Shown: one piece after another, positions 6,914-7,970 of the stretch | How positions within the stretch are numbered: position 1 is the stretch's first letter | Layout of the letters: each line of letters begins with the position of its first letter | Notes under the pieces: model-generated | Told to the model about the DNA's origin: nothing | The model's input: only the letters and a program-made list of their open reading frames with translations | Database searches by the model: none | NCBI GenBank assembly: GCA_945283395.1 | Contig: CALYQH010000055.1 | Location: 1 to 7,970, forward strand | Source: an uncultured Ventosimonas sp. | Lineage (GTDB): Bacteria; Pseudomonadota; Gammaproteobacteria; Pseudomonadales; Pseudomonadaceae | Reading direction: 5' to 3' | DNA: 7,970 nt | Translations under genes and position numbers: made by a program

Positions 6914-7210
6914 GTAGAGGGTTCTAACACAAAAGAGCCATTCAATGATGCTTTAAACTGTTACCTTACTTCATTCCCAATAGATACCCCCATTACAAAC
7001 GTCACAACACCACAAGCCAAGGTAGACAATGGAAATAGTCAAAATATAAAGCGTCACACCGAGGAGTTGTTACGTTTAGAAAAACAACTAGAACCATTGA
7101 TAAATAGAGCATGTGACCTTGTGACGGATAAAACTACCCTTTTAGCTGGCGAAGATAGTGAAATGGTAACTAATGAAGATGACGAGGGGGTATATTTTGA
7201 TCTTGATTAA
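6914..7210 (+). pseudogene. Second copy of the short island gene, open but without a usual start
   Basis: The frame is open for 98 codons between TAG 6911-6913 and TAA 7208-7210 and reads YLTSFPIDTPITNVTTPQ, KRHTEELLRLEKQLEP, CDLVTDKTTLLAGE and an acidic tail ending VYFDLD. It contains no ATG or GTG. The only early alternative start is TTG 7067, at the position of ATG 6638 in the first copy, with GAGGAG too close to serve as a ribosome site. It is probably the 3' part of a gene whose 5' end was lost. The end overlaps the next gene by 14 to 38 bases, depending on that gene's start. That points to former translational coupling, as in an operon. No known function. Confidence 0.55.
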
Positions 7211-7559
7211 TCCTCTACAAGAACTAAGTAAACAAGGACTAGTCTTAACCCTAGTTGATAATAAGCTAAAAGTTACTCCAGCTAATAGAGTAATTCAAGA
7301 AATAGCTGGCTTTATTAAACAGCATAAGGAGAGTATAAAAAACCAATTGTTGGCTGCCTCTCAACATGTCGGAAAACTATCCCAGCTAACACTACAACAA
7401 AAGAACTGGCTAGAACAGATAGCAGACTATTTACAAACTACTCCTAGTTTTTTGCTTGAACACCAGCTTATAGATCAATATGACTTAATGGAGTTGTTAG
7501 ATAAAGAAACTGCCTTAGTGGCTAGGTGTATTAAGACTAACCCTTATTGGACTCAATGA
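7173..7559 (+). CDS. Small protein with TubC_N-like domain
   Basis: Seen: 128 residues from ATG 7173, or 120 from TTG 7197. The TTG has GAGGGGG (7184-7190) 6 bases upstream and begins right at the domain (LINPLQELSKQGLVLTL), so it may be the real start. Residues 11-60 have the pattern of the TubC N-terminal docking domain: leucine-rich helix, Gly-[IV]-x-L, a short strand with KLKV, then a helix ending in HKESIKNQLL. In megasynthases this domain docks subunits. In mobile islands, stand-alone genes of this type near replication or integration genes are known, with no settled role. The second half (LTLQQKNWLEQIADYLQ, DLMELLDKETAL) looks helical and ends NPYW. It overlaps the preceding gene remnant. 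A role in docking to a replication or regulatory partner is possible but unproven. Confidence 0.6.
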   Translation: MKMTRGYILILINPLQELSKQGLVLTLVDNKLKVTPANRVIQEIAGFIKQHKESIKNQLLAASQHVGKLSQLTLQQKNWLEQIADYLQTTPSFLLEHQLIDQYDLMELLDKETALVARCIKTNPYWTQ

Positions 7560-7686
7560 CTTTTAATAGCATAACATGTAATATACTAATGAGCATATCA
7601 ATAGGGATTAATCAGTATGTTAAAAACAATGACTACCATAACTGTTTTTTAGGATATTAAAAAATAAGCATTTTCTACTTATTAAA

Positions 7687-7691
7687 AAGGA
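7687..7691 (+). promoter_or_regulatory. Ribosome binding site of the small membrane protein gene
   Basis: AAGGA lies 7 bases before ATG 7699. The 140-base gap from the previous gene holds no clear terminator or promoter, only AT-rich DNA. Confidence 0.6.
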
Positions 7692-7698
7692 TGTAAAT

Positions 7699-7970
7699 AT
7701 GGGATTTTTTATTATTGCTGTTATTGTAATTCTTATTATATTTATCAGAAAAAAATACAAAGCTTATCTCGCAAAAAAAAGAGCTGATCTATTAGAAAAA
7801 TATAAAGATGAGCAGCTTGTTGATCTAATAATGAAAAAAATGTTTCGCATGGACATGACAGAAGAGCAATTAATAGACTCTATAGGTAAGCCTGATGTTA
7901 TTGATAGAAAAATACTTAAAACAAAAACGAAAGAAATTTGGAAGTAGAATGAGAATGGTAAGAATAGATT
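7699..7970 (+). pseudogene. Small inner-membrane-anchored protein, interrupted by a TAG stop; runs off the window
   Basis: Seen: the open part is 82 codons to TAG 7945-7947. Residues 2-16 (GFFIIAVIVILIIFI) form one transmembrane segment, followed by a basic stretch RKKYKAYLAKKR, so the C-terminal part should face the cytoplasm. After it come EEQLIDSIGKPDVID and KTKTKEIWK. From memory, small proteins of this type in Pseudomonadales continue KTKTKExWKYxxxGKNRF with about 20 more residues. Here the tyrosine position is TAG, and the frame after it reads NENGKNR to the window edge. That continuation suggests a single-base nonsense change (TAC or TAT to TAG) rather than the natural end. If so, the protein loses its conserved C-terminal strand region. 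Function unknown. Confidence 0.55.

Overview
The window is AT-rich DNA of Gram-negative, gammaproteobacterial character. This rests on purine-rich Shine-Dalgarno sites, a Sec-exported periplasmic protein, a P4/DUF4102-type integrase and a match to the 3' end of a proteobacterial tRNA-Gly(GCC). The feel is that of an insect-gut or Moraxella/Entomomonas-like member of Pseudomonadales or a relative, but the species cannot be fixed from the sequence alone. It is an accessory region: toxin cargo followed by worn mobile-element DNA.

Left part (46-4879): an effector-immunity pair. A 1245-residue protein without a signal peptide has a scaffold resembling a split, degenerate M23 (lysostaphin-like) fold, interrupted by SH3-like modules and followed by an EF-hand pair. 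Behind the scaffold sit two candidate cell-wall-cutting domains: a LAS-type (M15/M74-like) peptidase with the HxxGxSxD and HxH signature, and a GH24 (T4/P22-type) muramidase with an intact E-D-T catalytic triad. Base composition drops sharply at about 2440, exactly where scaffold gives way to toxin domains. The following gene shares the low-GC style and has a Sec signal peptide and six further cysteines, as expected for a periplasmic immunity protein. The likely delivery route is type VI secretion, but no T6SS structural gene lies in the window.

Middle part (4880-5173): a recombination site. Two tandem pairs of the 12-mer AAATAGGGGYAT lie about 210 bp apart. Between them is a 14-bp exact match to the 3' end of tRNA-Gly(GCC), on the minus strand. 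Arm-type repeats on both sides of a tRNA-derived core resemble an attP, or the junction of two tandemly integrated islands.

Right part (5174-7970): an integrase gene that would encode about 428 residues is broken by loss of one G in a G-run at 5255-5258; its catalytic residues remain. After it come two diverged, decayed copies of one short gene (about 6533-6745 and 6914-7210, offset 429 bp). The second overlaps an intact gene with a TubC_N-like domain. A small membrane-anchored protein gene at the right edge appears cut short by a TAG stop, with family-like residues resuming after it. The working picture is cargo left beside a decaying genomic island at a tRNA-Gly hotspot.
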